Source of the DNA: Mesorhizobium sp. M2E.F.Ca.ET.219.01.1.1
Lineage (GTDB): Bacteria; Pseudomonadota; Alphaproteobacteria; Rhizobiales; Rhizobiaceae
NCBI RefSeq assembly: GCF_004016445.2
Contig: NZ_SADT02000002.1
Coordinates: forward strand, 1,258,928-1,322,927
Length of the DNA stretch: 64,000 bases
Reading direction: 5' to 3'
The translations under genes and the position numbers were made by a program. Positions 25,365 through 34,209 of this stretch are shown here, one piece after another. Within the stretch, counting starts at the first letter, position 1, and the number at the start of each line of letters is the position of its first letter. Under the pieces are notes generated by a model. The model was not told the origin of the DNA, did not search any database, and saw only the letters and a program-made list of their open reading frames with translations.

Positions 25365-26560
25365 GCGCGGCAGCCAAGAGAGAAGACGACAACGTAGCCA
25401 AGCTTGCGTCGGCCCAGCCGGTCGCTGAAGCCCCGGCGCAGCCGGCGGCCGCTCCGGTCACGGCGGCGCCTGAGCCTCAGCCTGCTCCGGCGGCGCCAAA
25501 GAAAAAGCGCCGCCTCGGCCGCCTCCTGTTGATGGTCGCCCTGCCGCTGGCGCTGCTTGCCGGCGGCGCATATGTCTGGGTCACGGGCGGCCGTTATCAG
25601 GAGACCGAGAACGCCAATTTGCAGCAGGCCAGGATTTCGGTCGCCTCCGACACGGCCGGCCGCATCGTCCAGGTCGGCATCGCCGACAACCAGCAGGTCA
25701 AGCAGGGCGAGCTTCTCTTCGTCATCGATCCCGAGCCTTACCGGATCGCGCTCGCCCAGGCCGATGCGGCGGTCGCCGCCGCGCGCCTCAACGTCGAGCA
25801 GCTGCGCGCCGCCTACAGCCAGGCGATGGCGCAGGAAAAATCCGCCTCAAGCGAGGTCGACTATGCGCAGTCGCAATATGACCGCGCGGCCGATCTGGCG
25901 CAGAAGGGCATAAACGCCAAGGCATCGCTCGACCAGGCCCGCAACGATCTCGACAAGGCCAGACAGCAGCTTGCGATGGCTGAGCAGGGCATCGTCAGCG
26001 CCAAGGCGGCGCTCGGTGGCAACCCCAATATCGAGACCGACAAGCATCCGACAGTGATGGCTGCTTTGGCAGCGCGCGACAAGGCGGCCTACGATCTGGC
26101 GCAGACGACGGTGAAGGCGCCGGCCGACGGCATCATCTACCAGGCCGCCTCCTTCAAGGTCGGCCAGTATGTGTCCATCGGCACGCCGCTGTTTGCGCTG
26201 GTCGAGACCGGCGACACCTGGATCGACGCCAATTTCAAGGAGACCCAGCTTACCAACATGAAGCCGAGCCAGAAGGCCGAGATCGTCGTCGACACCTATC
26301 CGGGCCGCACCTTCGAGGCGACCGTCAAGGCGATCGGCGCCGGCACGGGCGCGGAATTCTCGCTGCTGCCCGCGCAAAACGCCACCGGCAACTGGGTCAA
26401 GGTCACGCAGCGCATTCCCGTGCGCCTGGAGCTGACCGATCCTGACGCCAGGATGGCGTTGCGCACCGGCATGAGCGCGACCGTCACCGTCGACACCGGC
26501 GTGGCGCGCGGCCTGCCGTCGATCTTCGGCCATGCCACGGCAGGGGAGAGCGCGCAGTAA
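25361..26560 (+). CDS. emrA: HlyD/EmrA family efflux periplasmic adaptor
   Basis: A 399-residue membrane fusion protein. A long Ala/Pro/Glu-rich cytoplasmic N-terminus (residues 1-48), one transmembrane helix (LLLMVALPLALLAGGAYVWV, about 50-70), lipoyl halves around ADNQQVKQGELLFVIDPEPY and VGQYVSIGTPLFALVE, a coiled-coil hairpin between them (about 115-205), and a C-terminal barrel. This is the EmrA layout: inner-membrane anchor with a single hairpin, working with a 14-helix MFS pump. The partner pump follows after 293 bases. Confidence 0.9.
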   Translation: MSAAAKREDDNVAKLASAQPVAEAPAQPAAAPVTAAPEPQPAPAAPKKKRRLGRLLLMVALPLALLAGGAYVWVTGGRYQETENANLQQARISVASDTAGRIVQVGIADNQQVKQGELLFVIDPEPYRIALAQADAAVAAARLNVEQLRAAYSQAMAQEKSASSEVDYAQSQYDRAADLAQKGINAKASLDQARNDLDKARQQLAMAEQGIVSAKAALGGNPNIETDKHPTVMAALAARDKAAYDLAQTTVKAPADGIIYQAASFKVGQYVSIGTPLFALVETGDTWIDANFKETQLTNMKPSQKAEIVVDTYPGRTFEATVKAIGAGTGAEFSLLPAQNATGNWVKVTQRIPVRLELTDPDARMALRTGMSATVTVDTGVARGLPSIFGHATAGESAQ

Positions 26561-26853
26561 CGATACGCCCCGTGGATTGGGGCGGAACAGGGATTGGTCT
26601 GATGGGAGGGGTGGGAAGGATAAGCGTTTAAGATCAGCCGCCTGGCGGCGCGATCGAAACCGAAACCTTCGTCACGGCCCCGTCGGTCCTCAGGTTTCCG
26701 GGCGGCAGGCATCCGCTCCAACAGAGACTTTCAGTCGATGTAACCCCCACATCGATAGTCGCGTCCCACCGCGATGAGGGTCTCTCAACGGAAGGCTTTG
26801 CCGCCCGGAAGCCCAGTGTACACGTTTCTGTTACCTGCTGGAAGTTCAGCATT
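26561..26853. other. Gap between EmrA-like and EmrB-like genes
   Basis: These 293 bases hold no convincing gene. Visible are a short GC hairpin GCCGCC-T-GGCGGC at 26637-26649 and the 8-base palindrome GTGTACAC at 26817-26824. The stretch may carry a second promoter for the EmrB-like gene. Confidence 0.4.
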
Positions 26854-28386
26854 ATGACCACGCCCGAGCCTTTCAAGGAAGTGCCGCATCGCGGGCTGAT
26901 CACCGTCGCGCTGATGCTGGCGACGATCATGCAGGCGCTCGACACAACGATCGCCAATGTCGCGCTGCCGACCATGACCGGCGACCTTGGCGCGTCGCCC
27001 GACAACATCAACTGGGTGCTGACCTCCTATATCGTGGCGGCGGCGATCATGACGCCGGTCACCGGCTGGCTTGCCGACCGGCTTGGCCGCAAGGAGTTGT
27101 TTCTCGCCTCCGTTGTCGGCTTCACCATCTTCTCCATGCTCTGCGGCCTTGCCTGGAGCCTCGAGACGATCGTGCTCTTCCGTCTGCTGCAGGGCGTGTT
27201 CGGCGCGGCCATCGTGCCGCTGTCGCAGACCTTCCTGCTCGACATCAACCCGAAGGAACGCCACGGCCAGGCGATGGCCATCTGGGGCGCCGGCATCATG
27301 CTTGGGCCGATCCTGGGCCCGACGCTGGGCGGCTGGCTGACGGAGAACTTCAACTGGCGCTGGGTGTTCTTCATCAACCTGCCGGTCGGCATCCTGGCCT
27401 TCCTCGGCATGGCCGCCTATCTGCCCGTCGTCGCAAAGCGCGTGCGGGGCTTCGACTTCTTCGGCTTCGCCATGCTCTCGCTCGGCGTCGGCGCGCTGCA
27501 GCTCCTGCTCGATCGCGGCGGCGAGGTCGACTGGTTCAACTCGGCCGAGATCTGGATCGAGCTCGCTCTGTCGCTCACCGGCTTCTGGGTGTTCACCATC
27601 CACACGGTGACGGCCGAGCACCCCTTCATCGATCCAAAGATATTCCTCGACCGCAATTTCGTGACCGGCCTCGGCTTCATCTTCGTCATGGGCGTGCTGA
27701 TCCTGGCCTCGATGTCGCTGTTGCCGCCGATGCTGGCCAATATTTTCGGCTACCCGACCGTGACGATCGGCATCGTGCTGGGGCCACGCGGCATCGGCAC
27801 GATGATCTCGATGCTGGTGGTCGGCCGCATCATGCACAGGTTCGATGCGAGGATCCTCGTCGCCATCGGTTTCCTGCTGACCGCGCAGTCGCTCTACACC
27901 ATGGCAAGCTTCACGCCGCAGATGGACAATTGGCTGATCCTCACCTCGGGCGTCATCCAAGGTCTCGGCATGGGCATGGTGTTCGTGCCGCTGTCGACGG
28001 TCGCCTTCGCCACGCTCGACGCGCGCTACCGCACCGACGCCACCGCGCTGTTCAGCCTGGTGCGCAATCTGGGCTCGTCGATCGGCGTCTCGGTGGTTGC
28101 CGCGCTGATGGTGCGCAACACGCAGATCAACCACACCGAGTTGTCGGCCTTTATCAACCCCTACAATCCCAACCTATGGGCTGCCTCGCCGGCGGCCGCG
28201 AGCGGCAACGCCGCGGCGCTGTCGCAGGTCGACCGTGCGGTGAATGCCCAGGCGATGATGATCTCCTACATCAACGACTTCAAAATCCTGATGGTGATGA
28301 CGCTGATCGCGATCCCGTTCGTCGTCCTGCTGCGCAAGCCGAAGGCGGCACCGGCAGGGGGTGCGCCTGCAGCGCATATGGATTGA
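26854..28386 (+). CDS. emrB: DHA2 family MFS multidrug transporter (EmrB/QacA type)
   Basis: A 510-residue, 14-helix major facilitator. Motif D1 at the first helix (LDTTIANVALPTM), motif A GWLADRLGRKELF in the loop after helix 2, and motif C with GAGIMLGPILGPTLGGWL in helix 5 mark an antiporter of the EmrB/QacA group. It works with the upstream EmrA-like adaptor to export lipophilic drugs across the envelope. The spacing of 293 bases from emrA is unusually long for this pair. Upstream SD is weak (CTGGAAG). Confidence 0.92.
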   Translation: MTTPEPFKEVPHRGLITVALMLATIMQALDTTIANVALPTMTGDLGASPDNINWVLTSYIVAAAIMTPVTGWLADRLGRKELFLASVVGFTIFSMLCGLAWSLETIVLFRLLQGVFGAAIVPLSQTFLLDINPKERHGQAMAIWGAGIMLGPILGPTLGGWLTENFNWRWVFFINLPVGILAFLGMAAYLPVVAKRVRGFDFFGFAMLSLGVGALQLLLDRGGEVDWFNSAEIWIELALSLTGFWVFTIHTVTAEHPFIDPKIFLDRNFVTGLGFIFVMGVLILASMSLLPPMLANIFGYPTVTIGIVLGPRGIGTMISMLVVGRIMHRFDARILVAIGFLLTAQSLYTMASFTPQMDNWLILTSGVIQGLGMGMVFVPLSTVAFATLDARYRTDATALFSLVRNLGSSIGVSVVAALMVRNTQINHTELSAFINPYNPNLWAASPAAASGNAAALSQVDRAVNAQAMMISYINDFKILMVMTLIAIPFVVLLRKPKAAPAGGAPAAHMD

Positions 28387-28438
28387 AGCGGCCAGCTTCA
28401 GTCCGCGTGCATGGAACCGATACGGGCGAGTGGTTCGT

Positions 28439-28867
28439 TCACTCAGGTATATTGGGCACGCTCCAGCGTGGCGTGGCCGCAATTCGCCCACCCTTTGCGG
28501 CCTTGAAATAAGTCGCAGCGAGATCCTCGGCGCACATCGATGACAGGTATATCTGGATCGACCCGCCATCCTCGGTGACGGGGTAGCGTTCACCGCACGC
28601 TTCGAGGCGCCTTTCATACAGGCGCATTTGCCTGTGGCTCAGTCGATCGAAAAACCCGGCCTTGCACTTGTCGATCACGGCTTCCGACATGAATTCGTCA
28701 CCGCTAGATCCCCAGGCGCAAGCCTGATGTAACTTGTGGGCCGCCAGGCAATCGGGTGTGTTGTCTATTTCCTGCGGCAATTGACTGCCTTCCGGACACT
28801 GGACATCCTCCGCGGCTGCGGGGGCGATCGATAGAAGCCCGATCAGGACTATGCAGCTGGTCCGCAT
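28439..28867 (-). CDS. Small exported cysteine-containing protein, unknown function
   Basis: A 142-residue protein with a clear cleavable signal peptide (MRTSCIVLIGLLSIAPAAAE). The mature part has six cysteines in four loops (VQCPEG, PDCLAAH, QACAWG, DKCKAG, EACGERY, SMCAED), which could form three disulfides in the periplasm. I recognise no domain. AGGGGA 7 bases before the ATG fixes the start. It converges with emrB and has no obvious operon partner. Confidence 0.7.
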   Translation of the reverse strand: MRTSCIVLIGLLSIAPAAAEDVQCPEGSQLPQEIDNTPDCLAAHKLHQACAWGSSGDEFMSEAVIDKCKAGFFDRLSHRQMRLYERRLEACGERYPVTEDGGSIQIYLSSMCAEDLAATYFKAAKGGRIAATPRWSVPNIPE

Positions 28868-28968
28868 ATCGCATTCCCCTGACGGTATCGATTTCGTGTC
28901 CGTGTCACCTTAGCCCAATGGGTGCAGATGGAAAACAGCGCTACCGCCGGCTGCGTTCGCATACCGAC

Positions 28969-28988
28969 CGGCTCCGTTGGCGGAGCCG
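28969..28988 (-). terminator. Hairpin downstream of the CAP-domain gene
   Basis: CGGCTCCG-TTGG-CGGAGCCG is a perfect 8-base stem with a 4-base loop. A second, 6-base stem GCCGCT/AGCGGC overlaps the CAP stop codon at 29003-29017. Either may end transcription of the CAP gene; neither has a T run. Confidence 0.45.
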
Positions 28989-29009
28989 CCCGCTGGCGGC
29001 TCGCCGCTT

Positions 29010-29516
29010 TCAGCGGCCGAGCACCAGCGCCCAGTAGCGCAAGGCAGGATCGCGGCCGTCGCGCACATAAGCGAGCCCGAAACGGCTGAAATCCGGATCG
29101 AGCATGTTGCGGCGGTGGCCGTCCGAGTGCATCCAGATGTCGAACAGCTTTTGCTGGTCGAAACGGCCCTCGGCGATGTTTTCAGCCGCCGCGCCGCCCA
29201 CGCCATTGTCCTTCATGCGCGAGGCGAAATCCTTGCCCCAGCCGGTGGTGTGGCTCATGCGCTCGCGCGACGCCATGTAGCCGGCCTGCTGCAGCGCCGC
29301 CTGCTCGAGCTGCGCATCGGGGGTCAGCGCCGGCAGTCCAGCCGATGTGCGGATCGTGCTCAAGGTGCTCGTGGCGGAAGACGAAACGCCGGCGCCTTCG
29401 CCGATCGGCACGGACACCGTGCTGCAGGCGGCGATGCCGGCAAGTGCTGCCAGGCCTGCGGCCTTGATCAGCATGCGACGGTTCATAGTGGGGAGGGCGG
29501 TGGTCGAGATGCTCAT
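29010..29516 (-). CDS. CAP-domain (SCP/PR1-like) exported lipoprotein
   Basis: A 168-residue protein. The N-terminus carries a twin-arginine-like signal (NRRMLIKAAGLAALAG) running into a lipobox-like IAACS, so it is probably a Tat- or Sec-exported lipoprotein. The rest is a short CAP domain: SHTTGWGKDFASRMKDNG, AAENIAEG and the HSDGHRRNMLDPDFSRFG block. Bacterial CAP proteins are often envelope or secreted factors with unknown activity. The start at 29516 has AGAGG upstream; ATG 29486, just before the twin arginines, is the alternative. Confidence 0.85.
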   Translation of the reverse strand: MSISTTALPTMNRRMLIKAAGLAALAGIAACSTVSVPIGEGAGVSSSATSTLSTIRTSAGLPALTPDAQLEQAALQQAGYMASRERMSHTTGWGKDFASRMKDNGVGGAAAENIAEGRFDQQKLFDIWMHSDGHRRNMLDPDFSRFGLAYVRDGRDPALRYWALVLGR

Positions 29517-29684
29517 CCGGCCTCTGATACTGCCGATCGTGGCTTTTGCCGGGCAACCGATGAAAATCGAGGGAGGCGGCGACTTTTGCCGGAAGATCGG
29601 TTATCATCCGCGCGTTCTTGAAAGTGGCAGCCATGGGCGGCCACCCTGGCGGTGACCGCCTCCCGACAAAAACGGAGGACGGTT

Positions 29685-30509
29685 ATGGCCGGTTTTCATG
29701 TCATGACGGACGCGTACGGCGCGCATGTTCAGCCCACGGTGCGCCACATCTCGACCGCGGACCTTTGGGACGCGCTGAAGCTCGGCGCCAAGGATTTCTG
29801 GGCCAAGCCTTCGCATTACGTGTTCCTGTGCCTGATCTATCCGATCGTCGGCCTGATCCTGACGCAATGGAGCTCGGGCTCGAACGCCATCCAGCTCGTC
29901 TACCCGCTGATGTCCGGTTTCGCGCTGATCGGTCCGTTTGCGGCCATCGGCCTCTACGAGATCAGCCGCCGGCGCGAGCTTGGCATGAGCAGCCGCTGGC
30001 ACCATGCATTGGACGTGCGCCATTCGCCGGCGCTGCCGTCGATCGCCGTCATCGGCATCCTGCTCTTCGCGCTGTTCCTGTTGTGGCTGTTCACCGCGCA
30101 GTCGCTCTACACCAGCCTGTTCGGCGCCGAGCCACCCGCTTCGGTCGGCGCTTTCGTGCGTGACGTGCTGACGACCGGCAAGGGCTGGACGCTGATCCTC
30201 GTCGGCAACGCCGTCGGCTTCGTTTTCGCGGTTGTCGTTTTAGGTACGACCGTCGTAGCCTTCCCGCTGCTGCTCGACCGCGACGTCGGCGCCGTCTCGG
30301 CAATCGAGACTTCGGCCCGCGCTGTGATGGCCAATCCGCTGACGATGGCGCTCTGGGGCCTGACGGTCGCGGTGCTGCTGGTGATCGGCTCGATCCCGCT
30401 CTTTGCCGGACTCGCCGTCGTCATGCCGATCCTCGGCCATGCAACCTGGCACCTCTATCGCAAGGTGGTCGAGCCGGAGCAGATCCGGCCGGTGCGCCGG
30501 CCGATGTAA
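29685..30509 (+). CDS. DUF2189 domain-containing membrane protein
   Basis: A 274-residue protein with about six transmembrane segments, beginning with a short soluble part that ends VRHISTADLWDALKLGAKDF, the usual opening of DUF2189 proteins. Later segments include LIGPFAAIGLYEISRRRELG and VVAFPLLLDRDVGAVSAIETS. Members are found widely in alphaproteobacteria, sometimes near cytochrome oxidase genes; function is unknown. CGGAGGA five bases before ATG 29685 fixes the start. Single gene, diverging from the CAP gene. Confidence 0.87.
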   Translation: MAGFHVMTDAYGAHVQPTVRHISTADLWDALKLGAKDFWAKPSHYVFLCLIYPIVGLILTQWSSGSNAIQLVYPLMSGFALIGPFAAIGLYEISRRRELGMSSRWHHALDVRHSPALPSIAVIGILLFALFLLWLFTAQSLYTSLFGAEPPASVGAFVRDVLTTGKGWTLILVGNAVGFVFAVVVLGTTVVAFPLLLDRDVGAVSAIETSARAVMANPLTMALWGLTVAVLLVIGSIPLFAGLAVVMPILGHATWHLYRKVVEPEQIRPVRRPM

Positions 30510-30562
30510 AATTGTGACGGCCCTTAGGGTGAGGCCGGTCTCACCTGAATTATCAATGCACC

Positions 30563-31195
30563 CTATCTCTGCGCCTCGGTCGCCATCTTCAGCGCCAGCG
30601 CGGTTAGAACCGTGCCCATCATCCAGCGCTGAACGACCAGCCAGAACGGCCGTCCGGCGAGGAAATTAGCGATCGAGCCGGCGGTCACCGCGATGATTGT
30701 ATTGACCGTCAGGCTGATCGAGATCTGTGTCACGCCGAGCACCAGAAGCTGTGACAAAACATGGCCCTTGGCCGGATTGATGAACTGCGGCAAGAGCGAC
30801 AGATAGAGCACCGCGACCTTCGGATTGAGCAGGTTGGTCATCAGGCCCATGGCGAAAAGCTTGCGCGGCCTGTCCCTGGGCAATTCGCGGACCTGGAAGG
30901 GCGAGCGTCCGCCGGGCCTTAGCGCCTGCCAGGCGAGCCACAGAAGATAAAGCGCGCCTGCGAAGCGCAGCGCATCATAGGCAAAAGGCACGGCGAAGAT
31001 GAGCGCGGTGATGCCGAAGGCCGCGCAGACCACGTAGAACAGGAAGCCCAGCGCCACACCGCCGAGCGAGATCAGCCCGGCCTTCGGCCCTTGCGACAGC
31101 GAGCGCGAGATCAGGTAGATCATGTTCGGGCCGGGCGTCAGCACCATGCCGAGGCAGATCAGCGCGAAGGTGAGATGATTGGCGGCGTCGGGCAC
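30563..31195 (-). CDS. LysE family amino-acid exporter
   Basis: A 210-residue, six-helix LysE/RhtB transporter. The family signature GMVLTPGPNMIYLISRSLSQ lies at residues about 16-35, and the conserved GLMTNLLNPKVAVLYLSLLP at about 114-133. It should export an amino acid or related small metabolite from the cytoplasm. The start codon is GTG at 31195 with GGAGA six bases upstream. The substrate and regulator are not visible. Confidence 0.92.
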   Translation of the reverse strand: MPDAANHLTFALICLGMVLTPGPNMIYLISRSLSQGPKAGLISLGGVALGFLFYVVCAAFGITALIFAVPFAYDALRFAGALYLLWLAWQALRPGGRSPFQVRELPRDRPRKLFAMGLMTNLLNPKVAVLYLSLLPQFINPAKGHVLSQLLVLGVTQISISLTVNTIIAVTAGSIANFLAGRPFWLVVQRWMMGTVLTALALKMATEAQR

Positions 31196-31366
31196 GGGCG
31201 TCTCCTGGAAAGCGCGCCTGAGATGTGCCCTGCCGCGCAGAACGGCACAAGGGCTTCAAGGCGCCGGCCGTTGCGCCAGCCTCGATGCCGCCAGATCCGG
31301 CCGTTTCTCGACCAGGAGGTGATAATCCAATACATTCCATTCACCAGCTTTGCACGGGTCGACGCT

Positions 31367-32155
31367 ATGCAAATCTCCTTCAAGGGCAAAAAGGTTGTTG
31401 TAACGGGTGCCAGTCGCGGCATCGGCCGGTCGATCGCTCTGGCATTTGCGGCGGAAGGCGCCGATGTCGCGATCTGCGCCCGCGGTGCGTCGGGTCTCGA
31501 AGCGGCTGAGGTCGAGCTGAAGCGGCATGGAGGGAACGTTTTCGCAATGCGATGCGATCTCGCGGAGGCATCTGCACCCGCAAGCTTTGTAGCGGAGGCC
31601 GTTAGCGCGCTCGATGGCATCGACATCCTGGTCAACAATGCGTCGGGCATCGGCATGAGGGATGACGAGAGCGGCTGGCGAGCCAGCATCGACGTCGACT
31701 TGATGGCGACGGTGCGCACCACCCAGGCAGCCATCCCGTTCATGGAAAGAGCGGGGGGTAGTGTCATCATCAACATCGCGTCGATTTCCGGTTTCAGGGC
31801 GGTGCCGCGCACTCTGCCTTACGCCGCGATCAAGGCGGCGCTCGTCAACTACACAATGGGCCAGGGGTTGGCGCTCGCGCCAAAACGCATTCGGGTAAAC
31901 GGCATCGCGCCTGGTTCGATCGAATTTCCAGGCGGCGTGTGGGACCACCGTAGAACCTCCGATCCCCAACTGTATCAGCGCACGCTCGACGGCATACCTT
32001 GGGGGCGATTTGGCACGCCGGAGGAGATTGCAAAAGTTGCTCTGTTCCTGGCGAGCGAAATGGCAAGTTGGATTACGGGGCAAACGATCGCGGTCGACGG
32101 CGGCCAATTGCTGGCGTCAAAGACGGGCCCTTCAGCGACATTGCCCGCATCGTGA
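31367..32155 (+). CDS. SDR family oxidoreductase
   Basis: A 262-residue short-chain dehydrogenase: TGASRGIG cofactor motif (residues 13-20), NNAS in place of NNAG near residue 90, SISGF serine, and YAAIKAA catalytic Tyr/Lys near residue 155. The C-terminal GRFGTPEEIAKVALFLASE and ITGQTIAVDGGQ are typical of the FabG-like/3-oxoacyl reductase branch. The ATG at 31367 is chosen because the family starts a few residues before the Rossmann strand; its ribosome site is weak. It stands alone, diverging from lysE. Substrate unknown. Confidence 0.88.
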   Translation: MQISFKGKKVVVTGASRGIGRSIALAFAAEGADVAICARGASGLEAAEVELKRHGGNVFAMRCDLAEASAPASFVAEAVSALDGIDILVNNASGIGMRDDESGWRASIDVDLMATVRTTQAAIPFMERAGGSVIINIASISGFRAVPRTLPYAAIKAALVNYTMGQGLALAPKRIRVNGIAPGSIEFPGGVWDHRRTSDPQLYQRTLDGIPWGRFGTPEEIAKVALFLASEMASWITGQTIAVDGGQLLASKTGPSATLPAS

Positions 32156-32211
32156 ACCGTGCTTTCAGGGCCTGGACGCTGACATTCAACGCCCGTTTCT
32201 GATTTCCGGCC

Positions 32212-34185
32212 TTACCCCACAACCCGCAGGTTCGACAGTTCGTTCGCGATCTCCTTGAAATTGTCGGAGAGCGTTGCGCCGGTGGCGTTCCAGAACAGCT
32301 TGGCCGGCTTGCTTGGATCCGTCGGATCCTTGCGGAAACGGGAGTCGGAAGAACATGCTTTCAGCGCCGCCATGGCCTTCTGGTCGCTCGAGCTGGTCGA
32401 GGACATGTCGAGCGCCACCGTCATCACCATGATGTTGCCGGCCTTGGCATTGTCGCACAGCTTCGCCATCTGCTCGTTCATCGCGGCGGTATAGTTGCTC
32501 GACGAATAGTTGAACTGGCCGATCGCGCTCGACGTGCCGCCGAACAGACGGGTGACCGAGGTACCGTTATAGCCGACGCCGGTATAGCCATAGGCCGCGT
32601 AGGTTGACTTGTTGCCGGCCGGGTCGGAGCTGACCGTCGAGTAAGTATTCTCTCCGTCCGTGAGGACAATGACGACCTTGTCGTTGCCGCGCTCGGTTTC
32701 CGGACGGCCCTCGGTGAAGGGCGGCGCGCTCGACACGGTGCGCCAGCCCCAGGCCATTCCTTCGGGCACATTGGTGTTGCCGTTGGGCTGCATGAGGTCG
32801 ATCGCAGCCTTGATGGCTGCAAGCCCGTCCGCGTGGGTGACGTCGGTGAGCGGCGTGATCGGCGTGGTGGTGCAGCTGTAGTTCGGGCCGGCGCCCGAAC
32901 CAAGGGTTGGAGCATCGATCGGCCGCGGCTGAAAGTACTTGGCCATGTTCGACTGCCTGGTCTTGCCCGTGGTGCTCGATGGGTCGTCGTTCCACCAGCT
33001 GTTCGCCGCGCCATAGGTCACCGGATCCGGCTCCCTGGGGTTCTGAGTAACCTTCCAATGATTGCCGGGTTCGTCCGGCGCGAACATCGGCACGAACATG
33101 GTTGCAGGATCGCCGACGCCGATACCGCTGTTGTTCGGGCCGCCCGAGGCCGGCGTGTCGTCGACATTGTAAGGATAGGGACGGACCTCGACACAGCCCT
33201 GCCAACTGGCGAATGGCCCGTAGGTGTCGTTGTAATCATATTCCGTATGGCTGTGCGAACAGGTGTGGTTCGAGCGGTATGTATCGCAGACGCTGCGCGC
33301 GCTGCCGACAATGCGCTCGTGGCTGGTCACCACCTTCATGTCTTGATAGAGCTCGAAGCGGCTGAGAACCTCGTCTTCTTCAGTGCCCCAGCCGGTGCCT
33401 TTCTTGTACCAGATGCCGTTGATCCTCTGGGCATATTTGTCGGGCGCATTCAGCGTCGACCAGTCGAAATTCTCGTTGGCGATCGGAGACAGCCCGTAGA
33501 CGTCCATCCACGGGGCGTTGTCGTTGTCCGGCCCGACATTGACCGACGCCGCGAACGGCACGAGGCTGAACTGCACCGGCTTGTCGATCTGCTTGATCTG
33601 CGCTGCCTGCTGCGCCAGCGTGTCGACAAGCTGCTTGGCGGCCTGCTTGAGCAGGTCGATGCGCTTCTGTCCCGAGCCGGTGCCTGGCGTTGTCATGGAG
33701 CCCGAATTGTCGAGCACCATCGCCACTTCCAGCGTGTTCTTCAGCCGCACCTGGGAACACATCTCGACCTGGATCGGCTTATGCGCGTCGCCGTCCGACG
33801 CGCCGCTGAGCAGCGCCGCCGCCGGATGGAAATAGGGATGATAGGTGAGCGTCGCGCAAAGCTTCATCAAGCCGCCGCCGGTCTGGCTGCTCGGCAGCGT
33901 GACATCGAGCGTAATGTTGGCGGGATCGACGGTGTTGAGATTGGAGTTCAGGAAGGCAGCCGCAAAGGCCTTGATCTCGTCGTCCGACGCGCCCTGCGAG
34001 AGGCGCACCGCGGAGGCGAAATTGGCCGAGTCGAGGGCGTTGAGCACCATCTGCTTCTCGCGATTGAGCTCTGTGAAGTCGACGCCCACCGCCAAGGCCC
34101 CCATCAGCGGGACCGTGGCAACTGCCGTCACGAGGGCATAGTTGCCGCGGCGGTCACGGCAGAATTGATGCCAGAATTTGCGCAT
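32212..34185 (-). CDS. TadG-like pilus-assembly/VWA-domain protein, copy 2
   Basis: A 657-residue protein. The N-terminus RDRRGNYALVTAVATVPLMG is the TadE/TadG-type membrane anchor; the rest is exported. A von Willebrand A domain follows with its metal site DNSGSM (Asp159), and later VIVLTDGENTYS. The C-terminus, about 45 residues, is almost the same as in the gene upstream. It lies 24 bases after that paralogue, so both form one operon. TadG proteins belong to tight-adherence pilus systems, but no other tad or flp gene is in the window. Two or more cysteine-rich loops in the middle could form disulfides. Confidence 0.85.
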   Translation of the reverse strand: MRKFWHQFCRDRRGNYALVTAVATVPLMGALAVGVDFTELNREKQMVLNALDSANFASAVRLSQGASDDEIKAFAAAFLNSNLNTVDPANITLDVTLPSSQTGGGLMKLCATLTYHPYFHPAAALLSGASDGDAHKPIQVEMCSQVRLKNTLEVAMVLDNSGSMTTPGTGSGQKRIDLLKQAAKQLVDTLAQQAAQIKQIDKPVQFSLVPFAASVNVGPDNDNAPWMDVYGLSPIANENFDWSTLNAPDKYAQRINGIWYKKGTGWGTEEDEVLSRFELYQDMKVVTSHERIVGSARSVCDTYRSNHTCSHSHTEYDYNDTYGPFASWQGCVEVRPYPYNVDDTPASGGPNNSGIGVGDPATMFVPMFAPDEPGNHWKVTQNPREPDPVTYGAANSWWNDDPSSTTGKTRQSNMAKYFQPRPIDAPTLGSGAGPNYSCTTTPITPLTDVTHADGLAAIKAAIDLMQPNGNTNVPEGMAWGWRTVSSAPPFTEGRPETERGNDKVVIVLTDGENTYSTVSSDPAGNKSTYAAYGYTGVGYNGTSVTRLFGGTSSAIGQFNYSSSNYTAAMNEQMAKLCDNAKAGNIMVMTVALDMSSTSSSDQKAMAALKACSSDSRFRKDPTDPSKPAKLFWNATGATLSDNFKEIANELSNLRVVG

Positions 34186-34209
34186 TTGCTCGAGCGGCCC
34201 CCTGGTAGT

